64,000 nt of DNA from Bacillus marinisedimentorum (GTDB lineage Bacteria; Bacillota; Bacilli; Bacillales; Bacillaceae_O), in the NCBI RefSeq assembly GCF_001644195.2, contig NZ_LWBL02000005.1, positions 62,001 to 126,000 of the forward strand, read 5' to 3'. The position numbers were made by a program, and so were the translations under genes. This document shows positions 8,331 through 16,175 of this stretch, piece after piece (positions within the stretch are counted from its first letter, which is position 1; every line of letters begins with the position of its first letter). The notes beneath the pieces were generated by a model that was not told the origin of the DNA, ran no database searches, and was given only the letters and a program-made list of their open reading frames with translations.

Positions 8331-9333
8331 TTTTCCCACCCTCTTCTTCTGCAGATTCCATTTCAAGAAGCCGTTCTTCCTGGCGCTTCATCTTCCGTTT
8401 CTTGTTTTTCCGATCCTCAAGCAGTTTTGGCAGCACAAGGGCAATGATGACGATTGCGGCCGTTATCATTTTCATATCGCCTGTTTCCAGAAATTCGACC
8501 CGAAGTGCCAGGCTGACGACAATGCGGTACACGATTGCCCCTCCGATCACAGCCAGTGTCGTCCGCACAATGGTTTTCGTTCCGAACAGTGCTTCCCCGA
8601 TGATGACGGAGGCAAGTCCGATGATAATCATCCCGATTCCCATTCCGACATCGGCAAATGAGCCGTACTGGGCTATCAGGGCGCCGGAAAAGGCAACCAT
8701 CGCATTGGAAATGCCGAGTCCCACGACAATAAGCCGGTCGGTGTTTGCCGATAAGCTCCGGATCATGCGCTGGTTGTCACCCGTCGCCCGCAACGCCAGC
8801 CCGACTTCCGTCAGCAGGAACCGGTCCAGCAGATGTTTAATGGCAAACGTGACCACAATCATGGATAACAGCACCGTCCATGTGCCCGGTGAAAATTGTT
8901 CCAGCCCGATCGCCGCCAGCAGGCCGTTCATGAACGCATCGATTCCAAGCAATTCTCCCCATTCCGCTATTTTCGTGAAACCCGTTTCCTGGTTCAAAAG
9001 CGGAACATTCGGCCTTCCCATAATCCGCAGATTGATGGAATAAAGGGCGATCATCATTAAGATCCCTGACAAAAGGGAGTTGATCTTCCCCTTTGTATGC
9101 AGCAGGCCGGTAAAGCAGCCTGCGATAAAGCCGGCCGCTGCAGCCAGTGATGTGGCAATGACAGGATTGGCCCCGCCGACGATCAGCGTGGCGGCAACCG
9201 CTGCCCCGGTGACAAAACTTCCATCGACCGTCAGATCAGGAAAATCAAGGACCCGGAATGACAAATACACGCCAAGCGCCATAATGGCATAAATGATACC
9301 CGACTCAACTGAACCGAACAGCGCGGTAAACAT
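8317..9333 (-). CDS. ABC transporter permease (TrpY-like), copy 1
   Basis: An integral membrane permease of 338 residues with about eight hydrophobic helices. It opens with FGSVESGIIYAIMALGVYLSFRVLDFPDLTVDGSF, a stretch typical of the permeases paired with PF04392 binding proteins (here split: FGSVESGIIYAIMALG, then DFPDLTVDGSF). The segment RIMGRPNVPLLNQET is shared with the paralogue at 27.7 kb. The charged cytoplasmic tail (RKNKKRKMKRQEERL) overlaps the start of the ATPase gene. The start ATG at 9333 follows GAGAGGGTGAG. Substrate is inferred from context only. Confidence 0.87.
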   Translation of the reverse strand: MFTALFGSVESGIIYAIMALGVYLSFRVLDFPDLTVDGSFVTGAAVAATLIVGGANPVIATSLAAAAGFIAGCFTGLLHTKGKINSLLSGILMMIALYSINLRIMGRPNVPLLNQETGFTKIAEWGELLGIDAFMNGLLAAIGLEQFSPGTWTVLLSMIVVTFAIKHLLDRFLLTEVGLALRATGDNQRMIRSLSANTDRLIVVGLGISNAMVAFSGALIAQYGSFADVGMGIGMIIIGLASVIIGEALFGTKTIVRTTLAVIGGAIVYRIVVSLALRVEFLETGDMKMITAAIVIIALVLPKLLEDRKNKKRKMKRQEERLLEMESAEEEGGKIAAP

Positions 9334-9367
9334 GGTGTCTCACCCTCTCAAATGTTTTAATCATCAT

Positions 9368-10378
9368 CTATTCAAGAAATTCTGCTTCACTCGACCACGC
9401 TTCCTTAATATCCACTCCCATTTCATCCGCTGCCTGTTTGTTCATGACGAGCTTCAGGTTTTGCGGATATTGGGGAGGGATTTCACTGATTTCCTTCTCT
9501 CCATTCAATACCTGTGCAGCCATTTGGCCGGCTTCAAAGCCGATATCATAATAATCGAAACCGTACGCGGCGAATGCCCCGCGCTTCACCGAATCAAGCT
9601 CCCCGGTGAACAGCGGCATATCATGTTCCGAAGCGACGTTTACAACCGATTCGATCGCCGATACGACGGTGTTATCGGTAATGATGTAAAAGACATCCGC
9701 CCTTCCAACGAGTGACTCAGCGGCCTGCTTCACCTCAGCTGTTGTGGAAACGGTCGCTTCCACGACTTCCATTCCGGTGCCTTCCATCGCTTTTTTGGCC
9801 TGTTCCACCTGTGAGACGGAGTTTTGTTCGCCGGAGTTATAAATCATGCCCACCTTACTGGCCCCGGCTTCCTCGCTCATGAACTTCACGGTGTTCGGAA
9901 TCGCATCCGGATGGATATCGGTTGTCCCGGTGATGTTTTGTCCGGCCTTATCCATCGATTCAACGAGATTTGCGCCCGCCGGGTCCGTCACCGATGTGAA
10001 GATGATCGGAATGTCCTTTGTCGCATTCAAGGCGCTCTGGGCACTTGGCGTCGAATTGGCAAAAATCATATCCACACCGTCATTTGTGAAATTCGAGGCG
10101 ATCGTCTGTGCATTATTCATGTCCCCCTGGGCAATTTGCACGTCATATTTGACATTTTCACCTTCTTTAAAACCGGCTTCGGCCAGGGCATCTTTAAACC
10201 CCTCGAATGCCGCATCAAGCGATGGATGCTCAACGATCTGGGTGACGCCGATTGTGGCGTTTTTCGCTTCCGCTTCTGCAGGATTGTCCCCGCCTGTTTC
10301 CTGTGCAGTCGTGCCGCATCCGCCTACAAGCAATAGCAGCAATGCCATAATCGGCAGCCCTTTCTTGAATTGAAGCAT
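9368..10378 (-). CDS. ABC transporter substrate-binding lipoprotein (TrpX-like), copy 1
   Basis: A 336-residue binding protein tethered outside the cell. A type II signal peptide ends in the lipobox LVGGC (Cys21), followed by a Gly/Glu-rich linker and a PF04392-type periplasmic-binding fold beginning IGVTQIVEHPSLDAAFEGF. Other family landmarks are FANSTPSAQSALNAT, FTSVTDPAGANLV and GFDYYDIGFEAGQMAAQVL. It is the promoter-proximal gene of a likely eight-gene operon (importer, phenylalanine dehydrogenase, E1-E2-E3). Upstream are a sigma-A promoter, a dyad and a cre site, so both pathway-specific and carbon-catabolite control are expected. Confidence 0.87.
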   Translation of the reverse strand: MLQFKKGLPIMALLLLLVGGCGTTAQETGGDNPAEAEAKNATIGVTQIVEHPSLDAAFEGFKDALAEAGFKEGENVKYDVQIAQGDMNNAQTIASNFTNDGVDMIFANSTPSAQSALNATKDIPIIFTSVTDPAGANLVESMDKAGQNITGTTDIHPDAIPNTVKFMSEEAGASKVGMIYNSGEQNSVSQVEQAKKAMEGTGMEVVEATVSTTAEVKQAAESLVGRADVFYIITDNTVVSAIESVVNVASEHDMPLFTGELDSVKRGAFAAYGFDYYDIGFEAGQMAAQVLNGEKEISEIPPQYPQNLKLVMNKQAADEMGVDIKEAWSSEAEFLE

Positions 10379-10419
10379 ATTTCTTCCTCCCCTATGTAGA
10401 ATTACTTCACCGCGTTAAA

Positions 10420-10435
10420 TTGTAAGCGTTTTCAT
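10420..10435 (-). promoter_or_regulatory. cre site (CcpA operator)
   Basis: The minus strand reads ATGAAAACGCTTACAA, a full match to the cre consensus WTGNAANCGNWNNCW. It lies about 55-70 nt downstream of the predicted start of transcription at about 10489, a position where CcpA usually blocks elongating polymerase. Confidence 0.75.
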
Positions 10436-10451
10436 AATGTTTGAAAAAAAT

Positions 10452-10483
10452 ACGGTTTCCATCACACAAATAGTGATAACCGT
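10452..10483. promoter_or_regulatory. Dyad operator over the transcription start
   Basis: ACGGTT-TCC-ATCAC and GTGATAACCGT form an inverted repeat (ACGGTT and ATCAC pair, three extra bases in one arm) around a 7-nt centre. It begins immediately downstream of the predicted start point, where a repressor would act. The binding protein is unknown; PaaX or an aromatic-amino-acid regulator are candidates. Confidence 0.5.
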
Positions 10484-10495
10484 TTATATATCGTT

Positions 10496-10524
10496 ATAGT
10501 ATCACTGCAATTTTTCAGCGTCAA
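10496..10524 (-). promoter_or_regulatory. Sigma-A promoter of the importer/phenylalanine operon
   Basis: On the minus strand TTGACG (10519-10524), a 17-bp spacer and TACTAT (10496-10501) form a good vegetative promoter. The only gene downstream on this strand is the binding-protein gene starting at 10378, leaving a leader of about 110 nt that holds the dyad and the cre site. Confidence 0.7.
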
Positions 10525-10549
10525 CATATTATCAGAATATTATTTAAAA

Positions 10550-10966
10550 TCAGTTTTTTGAATCTCCGGCAAACTTTTCCTTCTTTCTGTATACAATTCC
10601 GTCAGCCGCCGCAACCAGTTCTTCTTTCTGATTGAAGACTTTTATTCTGTACAGACCGAGGCGCGGATTTTTTGTTTCCTCCTCCGCAACAGCGGTCAAT
10701 CGGTCCCCTTTAAATCCCGCTGCCATAAAAGAAATGTTCATGTTGATGCCGACTGACGTTTGTCCATAAGAATTGCTGGCAATCGCGAATGCCGCATCCG
10801 CCAGTGAAAAAATGACACCGCCGTTCGCTGTTCCGTGGAAATTGAGCATCTCACGCTTCACTTCCATGGAAATACGCGCATAGCCTTCGCCAATTTCCTC
10901 TGTTTCCATCTCCAAAAAAGCGGCAAACGGGTCGCTTTTCAACTTTTCCATAACCTCTTCTGTCAC
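10550..10966 (-). CDS. paaI: Phenylacetate pathway thioesterase PaaI
   Basis: A hot-dog-fold acyl-CoA thioesterase of about 138 residues. The motif NFHGTANGGVIFSLADAAFAIA contains the catalytic aspartate helix of the PaaI family (here NFHGTANGG then SLADAAFAIA). In E. coli PaaI hydrolyses stalled hydroxyphenylacetyl-CoA and epoxide-derived CoA esters and so frees CoA. The GTG at 10966 is preferred because GGGGTGG lies 5 nt upstream; a GTG at 10975 is also possible. It is the last of three genes (flavoprotein, FlK-like thioesterase, PaaI) and ends just before the importer promoter. Confidence 0.85.
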   Translation of the reverse strand: MTEEVMEKLKSDPFAAFLEMETEEIGEGYARISMEVKREMLNFHGTANGGVIFSLADAAFAIASNSYGQTSVGINMNISFMAAGFKGDRLTAVAEEETKNPRLGLYRIKVFNQKEELVAAADGIVYRKKEKFAGDSKN

Positions 10967-10995
10967 AGAAACCACCCCATTCTCTTTTTATGGCT

Positions 10996-11388
10996 TTATA
11001 CAGCTGATTCGAGCTTCTTCTTGATGTCTTTTTTCTTCAGGATAGCCTGCTTGACTTCTCCGACACCGATCAGCCCTTTTTCATTGAAGGCTTCGACCTT
11101 CGTTTTTACGACCGTCTCATTAAACTCCGTCAGTGTTGCGATTACCTTTATGACGGAACCGGCTCCGGTTGGCGCAACATGCTTGACTGTCACCGCCCCG
11201 CCGATTCCTTCCTCATCCTCCTCCAGATAAGGTAGGATAATTTGCCTGGATGCCCATTCCATGTGATAAACCATTGAAACAGTCGAGTAAGCCGGATGGA
11301 CAACCTGTCCTTCAAAGCTGGCAAACATCTCAGGTGTCACCGTTGCCGTCACTTCAGCTGTCTGTCCGGTCTCCATTCCTTCCTTCAT
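10996..11388 (-). CDS. FlK-like hot-dog thioesterase family protein
   Basis: A 130-residue hot-dog protein resembling fluoroacetyl-CoA thioesterase FlK. Visible landmarks are the helix segment VYHMEWASRQ with a glutamate at the FlK catalytic-glutamate position and VTVKHVAPTGAGS with a histidine at the catalytic-histidine position. Its ATG overlaps the stop of the flavoprotein gene by four bases, with AAAGGAGG upstream, and paaI follows 20 bp later. By position it should act on a CoA ester of the phenylacetate pathway, perhaps a dead-end seven-membered-ring or oxepin-derived thioester. The exact substrate is not deducible. Confidence 0.7.
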   Translation of the reverse strand: MKEGMETGQTAEVTATVTPEMFASFEGQVVHPAYSTVSMVYHMEWASRQIILPYLEEDEEGIGGAVTVKHVAPTGAGSVIKVIATLTEFNETVVKTKVEAFNEKGLIGVGEVKQAILKKKDIKKKLESAV

Positions 11389-12365
11389 GCCAATCCTCCT
11401 TTGCTAAAGCTTTCATTAAGTGCGTCACTCGCTGAGCGCAGCGTTCGTTTTGCTTCCTCCATCATCGTTTCAAGAAGTTCAGCCGCTGACGGCTCGTCTT
11501 CAATGTATCCGGCTATCTGGCCGCCGTTGATGAAACCATTTTCCAGGTCGCCGCCAAGCGCACCAAGGCAATGCTGCTTTTCACTTGTGTGCCGGTCGAA
11601 TTCTTCAGGCGAGATCCTGTTATTTTCAAGCTCGAGCAGCTTTTCGGCATACGGCGTCCGCAATAGGCGCCTCACCTTTCCTGACGACCTTCCGACTACG
11701 ACTGTCCTGAGTTCATCCGCTTCGAGGACGGTGTTTTTATAGTTGGCGTGAAATGGCGCTTCTTTAACGGTGATGAACCTTGTACCCATCTGGACTCCGG
11801 CAGCGCCGAGTGCAAGCATGGCAGCAAGTCCCTTGCCGTCTGCAATCCCTCCCGCTGCAACGACCGGAATCGAAACAGCCTTCACGATCTGCGGAATGAG
11901 CGTCAATGTCGTCAGTTCCTTCGGTGAATTGATGCCGGCCGCTTCAAACCCTTCCGCCACGATGATATCAGCTCCGCCTGCTTCCGCCTTTTGGGCCTGG
12001 CGGACAGTCGATGAAACGGCGATGACTTTTATCCCATTTTCTTTCAAACGCGCGATATATGGGGCAGGGTTGCCTGCCGACAGGGATAACACCGGGACAC
12101 CATATTGAACGGCAAGCCCGAGCACTTCCTTCAAATAAGGCGTGACTTTCAGCGGAATATTCACCGCAAACGGCTTATCCGTCAATTTTTTTACCGCCGA
12201 AATTTTCTGTTCCGCTTCTTCAGGCGTCATTGTGCCGACACCGAGCGTGCCAAGGCCTCCCGCTTCTGAAATGGCGGCAGTCAGTTCCGGGCTGCTGATA
12301 TTCCCCATTCCTCCCTGAACAATCGGTAAACGGATCTGTAATGTTTCGCAAAGCTTATTCGCCAT
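11385..12365 (-). CDS. Nitronate monooxygenase / FabK-like flavin oxidoreductase
   Basis: An FMN-dependent TIM-barrel enzyme of about 326 residues of the nitronate monooxygenase (2-nitropropane dioxygenase) and FabK group. Motifs: LPIVQGGMGNISSPELTAA at the N-terminus, GGLGTLGVG, the phosphate-binding IPVVAAGGIADG and ALGAAGVQMGTRFI. The ATG at 12365 is chosen because GAGGGG lies 8 nt upstream; the GTG three codons earlier overlaps that site. The gene is the first of three with two thioesterases downstream and is divergent from paaY. In this family both nitroalkane oxidation and enoyl reduction occur, so a role in reducing a pathway enoyl-CoA is only a guess. Confidence 0.75.
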   Translation of the reverse strand: MANKLCETLQIRLPIVQGGMGNISSPELTAAISEAGGLGTLGVGTMTPEEAEQKISAVKKLTDKPFAVNIPLKVTPYLKEVLGLAVQYGVPVLSLSAGNPAPYIARLKENGIKVIAVSSTVRQAQKAEAGGADIIVAEGFEAAGINSPKELTTLTLIPQIVKAVSIPVVAAGGIADGKGLAAMLALGAAGVQMGTRFITVKEAPFHANYKNTVLEADELRTVVVGRSSGKVRRLLRTPYAEKLLELENNRISPEEFDRHTSEKQHCLGALGGDLENGFINGGQIAGYIEDEPSAAELLETMMEEAKRTLRSASDALNESFSKGGLA

Positions 12366-12440
12366 TTTATACACCCCTCGTAAAATAAGTGTTATACTTG
12401 AAATCGAATGCAGAATAATCAGAAAACAGGAGGGATACCA

Positions 12441-12953
12441 ATGTTATATCCATACAAAGGCAAGCAGCCGAATGTGGATGACAGCGTGTTTGTCGCACCA
12501 GGCGCACGCATCATCGGCGACGTGACGATAGGCAAGGATTCCAGCATCTGGTTCAATACCGTATTGAGGGGGGATGAAGCCCCAATCACAATCGGGGAAC
12601 GGTGCAATGTGCAGGATAACACGACATGCCATTTGTTTGAACAGTACCCGCTTGTACTTGAAGATGAAGTTTCCGTCGGGCATAACGCGATCATCCATGG
12701 ATGTGTACTCCGTAAAGGAGCACTTGTCGGAATGGGGGCAGTAGTTATGGATGGGGCAGAAATCGGCGAATATGCGCTTGTCGGCGCCAACGCGTTCGTC
12801 CCTTCCGGCAAAAAAATCCCGCCGCGCACCCTTGCGCTCGGTTCACCGGCGAAAGTGGTCCGGGAACTCACCGAGAAGGATATGGAACTGATCCAGCTTA
12901 CAATTGATACGTATGTTAATAAAGGCAGGGAATTCAAGGAAGAGCTGAAATAG
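12441..12953 (+). CDS. paaY: PaaY-like gamma-carbonic-anhydrase-fold protein
   Basis: A 170-residue left-handed beta-helix protein of the gamma carbonic anhydrase/PaaY family, with hexapeptide repeats from VFVAPGARIIGDVTIG to VGMGAVVMDGAEIGEYALVGANA. The metal-ligand histidines are in CHLFEQ and VGHNAIIHGC. Characterised PaaY is a thioesterase that removes dead-end ring CoA esters of phenylacetate breakdown. The ATG at 12441 follows AGGAGGG at 6 nt. It is the only plus-strand gene of the cluster and is divergent from the flavoprotein gene. Confidence 0.8.
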   Translation: MLYPYKGKQPNVDDSVFVAPGARIIGDVTIGKDSSIWFNTVLRGDEAPITIGERCNVQDNTTCHLFEQYPLVLEDEVSVGHNAIIHGCVLRKGALVGMGAVVMDGAEIGEYALVGANAFVPSGKKIPPRTLALGSPAKVVRELTEKDMELIQLTIDTYVNKGREFKEELK

Positions 12954-12957
12954 TGCC

Positions 12958-13000
12958 GCAGGGCGGGCACTCCCCTCAACAGGGGGTGCCGATGGCCTGC
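12958..13000. terminator. Hairpin between convergent paaY and paaX
   Basis: GGCACTCCCCT and AGGGGGTGCC pair around CAAC, extended by an outer GCAGG/CCTGC. No T-run follows on either strand, so it may act as a barrier or stabilising hairpin between the convergent genes rather than as a classic terminator. Confidence 0.4.
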
Positions 13001-13012
13001 AGCCGAATCACC

Positions 13013-13897
13013 TTATTCGATAATGAGCGGATGGTCAAGGGCATCATATTGTTTATCTTTCTTCTTGCCGTTTCCCGCTTCGAACACTTCCTCAAAAAAG
13101 CGGCTTGCCGGCTCGGCCAGCTGCCGGTAATATTCGCTGAACAGGGCGGCGGCATGGCTTCCCATCCACTGTTCCGGAAGCAGTTCTTCCGGAAGGCCCG
13201 GATCCACGAATAAAAACTTACGGTATTCATGGACCAGCTTTGTCCGCTCCACGAAACATTCGGCATCCGTCATTTGACTGCGCGCGATTTTATTCTTATC
13301 AATGATATACTTCTGACTGTATTCAGAAATGAAATCATTGTATTTCGCATTGATTTCCTCCAGGTCCCAGCCGTTCTCCACGAGGCGGATATTTTCCCCC
13401 GGACCGTTATAAGCCGCAGTGAAAAAATCAACATAATCGTGAATTTCGTATTTTTCAACAAGGGCGTTCACTTGCTCCTCGAGATCGTTCGGGGAAATCC
13501 AGCAGCTGCTGGCCATCGTGCCGAATCCGCTCCACACCAGTTCCTTCCGCAACTCATCGCGAATGCTTCTTTTTTCTTCAGGAATCGTGTACATGAGGAG
13601 ACGCCATTTGCCGTCCCACTTTTCAGGCTTGAGCTTGAAGATCCGCTTGGCGGCTTCATCGACGCGCCTCACGCCTCTTTCGGTGAGGAAGTAATAGCTT
13701 TTGTTCCCTTCCTTCCGCGCCTGGACCCAGCCCTGTTTATTCATCCGGGAAACAGCCGCCCGCACCGCCTGGTCGTTATGACCGAATTCGTTAAGCAGCC
13801 GAATCAGGCTGCCGATCCATATCTCGTTTCCGTAGTGACGGATATAATCGCCGTACAGCGTAAAGATCATTGATCGGGTGTTCAGTGTTTTATCCAT
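13013..13897 (-). CDS. paaX: Phenylacetate-responsive transcriptional repressor PaaX
   Basis: A 294-residue regulator that represses paa genes and is released by phenylacetyl-CoA in characterised systems. An N-terminal winged helix (TRSMIFTLYGDYIRHYG, then QAVRAAVSRMNKQGW and the wing SYYFLTERG) is followed by the PaaX middle domain (WDGKWRLLMYTIPEEKR) and the C-terminal PaaX domain (LPEELLPEQWMGSHAAALF). It has AAGGAAG before the ATG and its own promoter at 13976-14004. It lies at the end of the main paa operon and convergent to paaY. Confidence 0.9.
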   Translation of the reverse strand: MDKTLNTRSMIFTLYGDYIRHYGNEIWIGSLIRLLNEFGHNDQAVRAAVSRMNKQGWVQARKEGNKSYYFLTERGVRRVDEAAKRIFKLKPEKWDGKWRLLMYTIPEEKRSIRDELRKELVWSGFGTMASSCWISPNDLEEQVNALVEKYEIHDYVDFFTAAYNGPGENIRLVENGWDLEEINAKYNDFISEYSQKYIIDKNKIARSQMTDAECFVERTKLVHEYRKFLFVDPGLPEELLPEQWMGSHAAALFSEYYRQLAEPASRFFEEVFEAGNGKKKDKQYDALDHPLIIE

Positions 13898-13975
13898 GAT
13901 ATCAGCTTCCTTTGCAATGAAAAGACAGGATTTTTTGCTCTCTCTTTTCTGAAAATATGCAGAAATTTAGTTCCT

Positions 13976-14004
13976 AGTATAACAACACTTAAACGAAACC
14001 TCAA
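13976..14004 (-). promoter_or_regulatory. Sigma-A promoter of paaX
   Basis: On the minus strand TTGAGG (13999-14004), a 17-bp spacer and TATACT (13976-13981). An imperfect dyad TTTCTG-N8-CAGAAA (13946-13965) covers the first transcribed bases, which would suit autoregulation by PaaX. The paaX start is about 80 nt downstream. Confidence 0.65.
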
Positions 14005-14028
14005 TTTTTCATCTTACGCTGACGGCTT

Positions 14029-15228
14029 TTATATTTTTTCCACAACTGCTGCGATTCCCTGGCCGACACCGACACACATCGTCGCCAGCCCATAGCGCGT
14101 TTCGCGCTTTTCCATTTCATGTACGAGCGTTGTCAAAATGCGGGCGCCGCTTGCCCCAAGCGGATGCCCGAACGCGATTGCCCCGCCATTCACGTTGACA
14201 ATCCCATCATCAAGGCCCAGCTGATTGATGCATTCCAGTGATTGCGATGCAAAGGCTTCGTTCAGCTCGACAAGTCCGAGATCCTGCACGCCAATGCCTG
14301 CCCGTTTCATCGCTTTGCGAGAGGCCTCAATCGGGCCGAGGCCCATCACGGCCGGCTCCAACCCGGCTGTTGCCGAGGAAACATATCTGACAAGCGGCTT
14401 GATTCCAAGTTCTTTCGCCTTTTCGGCACTCATCATCAGTAGTGCCGCCGCTCCGTCATTTACCCCCGATGCGTTTCCGGCTGTAATTGTGCCGCCCGGG
14501 AAAATCGGCCTCAATCCAGCCAGTTTTTCAAGCGTCGTTGCCGGTCGCGGGTGTTCATCCCGATCCACCGTGACAGGGTTCCCCTTCCTGTCCGTATACA
14601 CGACCGGCACCAATTCCTCTTTGAACCGGCCGGCTTCCATCGCCTGTTTTGCCTTTACCTGGCTCTGATAAGCAAAGCGGTCCTGTTCTTCACGCGTGAC
14701 GCCATACCGTTCAGCGACATTTTCGGCTGTCTGCGGCATGCTGTCAGCGCCATACATTTTCTCAAGCTTCGGATTGGTGAAACGCCAGCCAATCGTTGTA
14801 TCGTAAAGCTCCATCGCTCCGCGCGGAAATTCCTGTTCAGGCTTTGCCATCACATATGGCGCCCGTGTCATGGATTCCGTGCCGCCCGCTATGAAAACTT
14901 CCCCTTCACCAGCCGCTATGGCACGGGCTGCATAAATGACCGCATCCAGTCCAGATCCGCACAGCCGGTTTACAGTGACGGCGGCTGTTTGAACCGGAAG
15001 GCCGGCGAGCAATGCCGACATCCGTGCGACATTGCGGTTATCCTCCCCGGCTTGATTCGCATTTCCGAGGACGACTTCTTCCACTTCCGCAGCGGGCACG
15101 TCCGGATTCCGCTCCATCAATGCCCTGATTGCATAGGCCCCAAGGTCATCGGGCCGGATATTTTTCAGTGCGCCTCTGTACCGTCCGATCGGTGTCCGGA
15201 CCGCATCGACGATTACAACTTCATTCAT
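14029..15228 (-). CDS. paaJ: 3-oxoadipyl-CoA/3-oxo-5,6-dehydrosuberyl-CoA thiolase PaaJ
   Basis: A 399-residue thiolase. The nucleophile cysteine lies in VNRLCGSGLDAV, the second catalytic segment is NEAFASQSLEC, the histidine is in GGAIAFGHPLGASGAR, and the acid/base cysteine is in TMCVGVGQG. In the phenylacetate pathway this enzyme acts twice, releasing acetyl-CoA from 3-oxo-5,6-dehydrosuberyl-CoA and from 3-oxoadipyl-CoA. The ATG overlaps the paaH stop, indicating coupling. The sequence resembles PcaF/PaaJ more than fatty-acid FadA, and the context agrees. Confidence 0.88.
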   Translation of the reverse strand: MNEVVIVDAVRTPIGRYRGALKNIRPDDLGAYAIRALMERNPDVPAAEVEEVVLGNANQAGEDNRNVARMSALLAGLPVQTAAVTVNRLCGSGLDAVIYAARAIAAGEGEVFIAGGTESMTRAPYVMAKPEQEFPRGAMELYDTTIGWRFTNPKLEKMYGADSMPQTAENVAERYGVTREEQDRFAYQSQVKAKQAMEAGRFKEELVPVVYTDRKGNPVTVDRDEHPRPATTLEKLAGLRPIFPGGTITAGNASGVNDGAAALLMMSAEKAKELGIKPLVRYVSSATAGLEPAVMGLGPIEASRKAMKRAGIGVQDLGLVELNEAFASQSLECINQLGLDDGIVNVNGGAIAFGHPLGASGARILTTLVHEMEKRETRYGLATMCVGVGQGIAAVVEKI

Positions 15229-16109
15229 TTGCCGATCCGCTCCTTCTGCTCTTCTTCCCGTTTTGTATAATCATAGACACCGCGGCCTGTTTTGCGCCCG
15301 AGCCGGCCTGCTTTCACATACTTGACGAGCAGCGGTGCGGGACGGTACTTTTCACCTAGTGTTTGATGTAGATAATTAAGATTATTGAGCCTCGTATCCA
15401 GGCCGACCAGATCGCCGAGCTCGAAAGGCCCCATCGGATAGTTCAACCCGAGCTTGATCGCCTTATCGATTTCTTCCGGGGTGCCGACGCCTTCCTGAAG
15501 CATGTAAAATGCTTCATTGCCGACAAGTGCACTGATCCTGCTAGTCACAAACCCCGGAAACTCATTCACAACGACCGTTTCCTTGCCCATTTGTTCCGCA
15601 AACGCCCTGGCCGCCGCGGCGGTTTCATCGGAAGTGGCAATACCCCTGATAATCTCGACGAGCGGCATCTTGTGGACGGGATTGAAAAAGTGCATGGCGA
15701 TCACTTTTTCTTCCCTTTTCGTGAAGGATGCGATTTCCGTCGGGCTCATGGTAGATGTGTTCGTTGCAAAATAACAGTGCGACGGTGCGAAGCGGTCGAT
15801 TTCCTGGAACACCGATTTTTTGATCTCGATGTTTTCCGGGACCGCTTCAATGATCAGGTCGGCATCTGCAGCTGCCTGCGCAAGATCCGTTGTATAGTGC
15901 AGCCTGTTTTTCGCTGCTTGCATTTCAGCTTCAGTCAGCTTGCCGCGGCGGATGCCTTTTGAAAAAATCGAAGAAATCTCTTCTCGTGCATCATCCAGCC
16001 TTTCGTCATCGATGTCATACAGTTTTACGCTGAAACCGCCGGCAGCACTGACATACGCGATGCCGCGCCCCATTACGCCTGAACCGATGACAACCAAATT
16101 GTCCGCCAT
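15225..16109 (-). CDS. paaH: 3-hydroxyacyl-CoA dehydrogenase PaaH
   Basis: A single-domain-type (294-residue) NAD-dependent enzyme oxidising 3-hydroxyadipyl-CoA to 3-oxoadipyl-CoA. The N-terminal Rossmann motif is VVIGSGVMGRGIAYVSA, with the NAD-discriminating acid in LYDIDDE. The catalytic region reads TSTMSPTEIAS and MHFFNPVHKMPLVEII, with the histidine in HFFNPV. The C-terminal dimerisation domain includes GLNYPMGPFELGDLVGLD. It is coupled to paaJ downstream and follows the aldehyde dehydrogenase gene. Confidence 0.88.
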   Translation of the reverse strand: MADNLVVIGSGVMGRGIAYVSAAGGFSVKLYDIDDERLDDAREEISSIFSKGIRRGKLTEAEMQAAKNRLHYTTDLAQAAADADLIIEAVPENIEIKKSVFQEIDRFAPSHCYFATNTSTMSPTEIASFTKREEKVIAMHFFNPVHKMPLVEIIRGIATSDETAAAARAFAEQMGKETVVVNEFPGFVTSRISALVGNEAFYMLQEGVGTPEEIDKAIKLGLNYPMGPFELGDLVGLDTRLNNLNYLHQTLGEKYRPAPLLVKYVKAGRLGRKTGRGVYDYTKREEEQKERIGK

Positions 16110-16138
16110 TTCTGACTCCCCCTTCCTTTAGCCATTGC

Positions 16139-16162
16139 GCCGGCCCCCTATTAGAGGCCGGC
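16139..16162 (-). other. Intercistronic hairpin between the aldehyde dehydrogenase gene and paaH
   Basis: GCCGGCC and GGCCGGC form a 7-bp G+C stem in the 66-bp gap. There is no T-run, so it looks like an mRNA-stabilising or attenuating hairpin within the operon rather than its end. Confidence 0.4.
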
Positions 16163-16175
16163 CTGGTTTGTACGT

